Shown in pieces: positions 31,964 to 32,806 of a stretch of 32,806 bases of DNA. The DNA comes from an uncultured Oscillospiraceae bacterium (GTDB lineage Bacteria > Bacillota > Clostridia > Oscillospirales > Oscillospiraceae). The DNA is taken from positions 1 through 32,806 of the forward strand of contig CAJOIU010000018.1 in assembly GCA_905234855.1 (NCBI GenBank), given 5' to 3'. The notes beneath the pieces are model-generated. The model saw only the letters and a list, made by a program, of their open reading frames with translations, ran no database searches and was not told where the DNA came from. Position 1 is the stretch's first letter; each line of letters opens with the position of its first letter. The position numbers and the translations under genes are program-made.

Positions 31964-32761
31964 ATGAATCGTACTATCAAACGCATCCTTGCGATCACCT
32001 GCGTCGTCGTGCTGGTGATGTCCATGTCCATGTCCGCCTTTGCCGCGGGGACGGTCACCCCTGTCACGGGAACACAGACGGTGTATATACCGAGCAGCAG
32101 CGGGGGCAGCGTCAATATCGGGCTGGCCTACGGAACCAAGAGCTTTACCATCAATCGCTCCTCCGTCAAGGTGACGGCGGGCACGACCGGTGCAAAGATG
32201 GTCGGCTTCGCGAAGCGTAATAACAGCTATTCCAGCAACTATCAGTACAACTACAGCGGCTCCGAGTGGACCACCGAAAGTTACTCCGATGCGGACTACA
32301 GCTATGATATCAACCTGCAGGTGAGCGCCAAGGGTACCGCCAAGGTCACCTATAAGATCGGTTCCACATCCTATACGACCAGCGTCAAGGTTCTGGCGTA
32401 TACCAATCCTGTCAAGTCCATCACCCTAAACGGCGTATACAGCAGCAAGAGCTTTGCGTCCCTTACAAAGAGCTCGATAGATCCCAGCAAGGATCTGACG
32501 CTCAGTACCAAGACGACGGGCGCAAGACTGAAGGTCACACCGGCCAGTGGTTGGAAGATCGCTTACGCTTCCATCCATGACAATTCCTCCGGCATGTCCA
32601 AGTCGATCTCCTCGTGGAACAAGGGACTCAGCTCTGTTTCCCTGTATTGGGGCACGCTGTATGCCAGCCACAACTATTCCATCGATATCGAATATATTAA
32701 TACCTCCAACGGCGCTACGATGAGTACTTATTACTCCGTCTTCGGCAAATATGCCAGCTAA
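31964..32761 (+). CDS. Secreted protein of unknown function
   Basis: 265 residues. A clear Sec signal peptide has basic NRTIKR, a hydrophobic core ILAITCVVVLVM, and cleavage after AFA at about residue 28. The mature protein has no Cys and is rich in Ser, Thr, Tyr, Lys and Gly. It alternates short strands typical of beta-sandwich domains: residues about 36-150 (SVNIGLAYGTKSFTINRSSVKV then KGTAKVTYKIGSTSYTTSVKVLA) look like one Ig-like (BIG-type) unit. A second, less regular unit follows (NPVKSITLNG to the end). No LPXTG, SLH, cell-wall repeat or lipobox is seen, so it would be released or held non-covalently. Its codon use is less GC-extreme than its neighbours'. GAGAGGG precedes the ATG. Confidence 0.8.
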   Translation: MNRTIKRILAITCVVVLVMSMSMSAFAAGTVTPVTGTQTVYIPSSSGGSVNIGLAYGTKSFTINRSSVKVTAGTTGAKMVGFAKRNNSYSSNYQYNYSGSEWTTESYSDADYSYDINLQVSAKGTAKVTYKIGSTSYTTSVKVLAYTNPVKSITLNGVYSSKSFASLTKSSIDPSKDLTLSTKTTGARLKVTPASGWKIAYASIHDNSSGMSKSISSWNKGLSSVSLYWGTLYASHNYSIDIEYINTSNGATMSTYYSVFGKYAS

Positions 32762-32779
32762 ACCATAGGAATGCGACAT

Positions 32780-32806
32780 CCCCCGCGCGGCGCAGCCGCG
32801 CGGGGG
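32780..32806 (+). terminator. Terminator stem at the window end
   Basis: A perfect 12-bp stem (32780-32791 with 32795-32806) with a GCA loop, 18 bases after the secreted-protein stop. Any T-run lies beyond the window. Confidence 0.7.

Overview
This GC-rich window (about 60% G+C by eye, with almost every third codon position G or C) looks like a strict anaerobe of the class Clostridia, probably an Oscillospiraceae-type gut bacterium. The reasons are strong AGGAGG-type ribosome binding sites, sigma-A promoters with near-perfect TTGACA and 17-bp spacing, a V/A-type ATPase operon in the Enterococcus hirae ntp order, a butyrate-type C4 acyl-CoA cluster, and a methionine synthase whose reactivation domain is a separate gene. 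About 30 genes are packed tightly. No gene-free stretch exceeds 300 bases, and I saw no rRNA, tRNA, CRISPR array, prophage or insertion sequence.

Layout. 1-4564: a co-directional acyl-CoA cluster. It has the 3' end of a 4-hydroxybutyryl-CoA dehydratase-like gene, an SDR oxidoreductase, a crotonase, a 3-hydroxybutyryl-CoA dehydrogenase and a thiolase with its own promoter, closed by an intrinsic terminator. Together these could connect a 4-hydroxyacyl-CoA and crotonyl-CoA to 3-hydroxybutyryl-CoA, acetoacetyl-CoA and acetyl-CoA. 4563-5747: a GNAT acetyltransferase and a GreA-like factor. 5751-8802 (minus): a radical SAM protein and a DmsA-like molybdopterin oxidoreductase without signal peptide or partner subunits. 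8855-9199: a small unknown protein. 9194-10501 (minus) rarA, divergent from 10591-12175: nth, a tyrosine phosphatase-like gene and a 54-residue membrane protein. 12198-14065 (minus): trmB and an acyltransferase-3 membrane protein. 14224-15633: a DUF4340 protein. 15683-16567 (minus): an E2-acyltransferase-fold protein lacking the catalytic histidine.

16843-25412 is a nine-gene V-type ATPase operon in the order G/H-I-K-E-C-F-A-B-D. The membrane rotor subunit keeps all the side chains that bind Na+ in the E. hirae enzyme, so it is probably a sodium pump or sodium-driven synthase. Next come an EamA transporter (25504-26391), whose 3' end overlaps a convergent YihY-family membrane protein (26270-27178), and then a split methionine synthase (27290-30299).

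30377-31843 is O-acetylhomoserine sulfhydrylase (metY). It is preceded by a 20-codon leader peptide with a single Cys codon near its stop. The leader's last bases are perfectly complementary to the sequence just before the metY start, forming a hairpin that hides the metY ribosome binding site. This candidate cysteine-sensing translational attenuator is the most interesting item in the window. The window ends with a secreted protein of unknown function (31964-32761) and its terminator stem.
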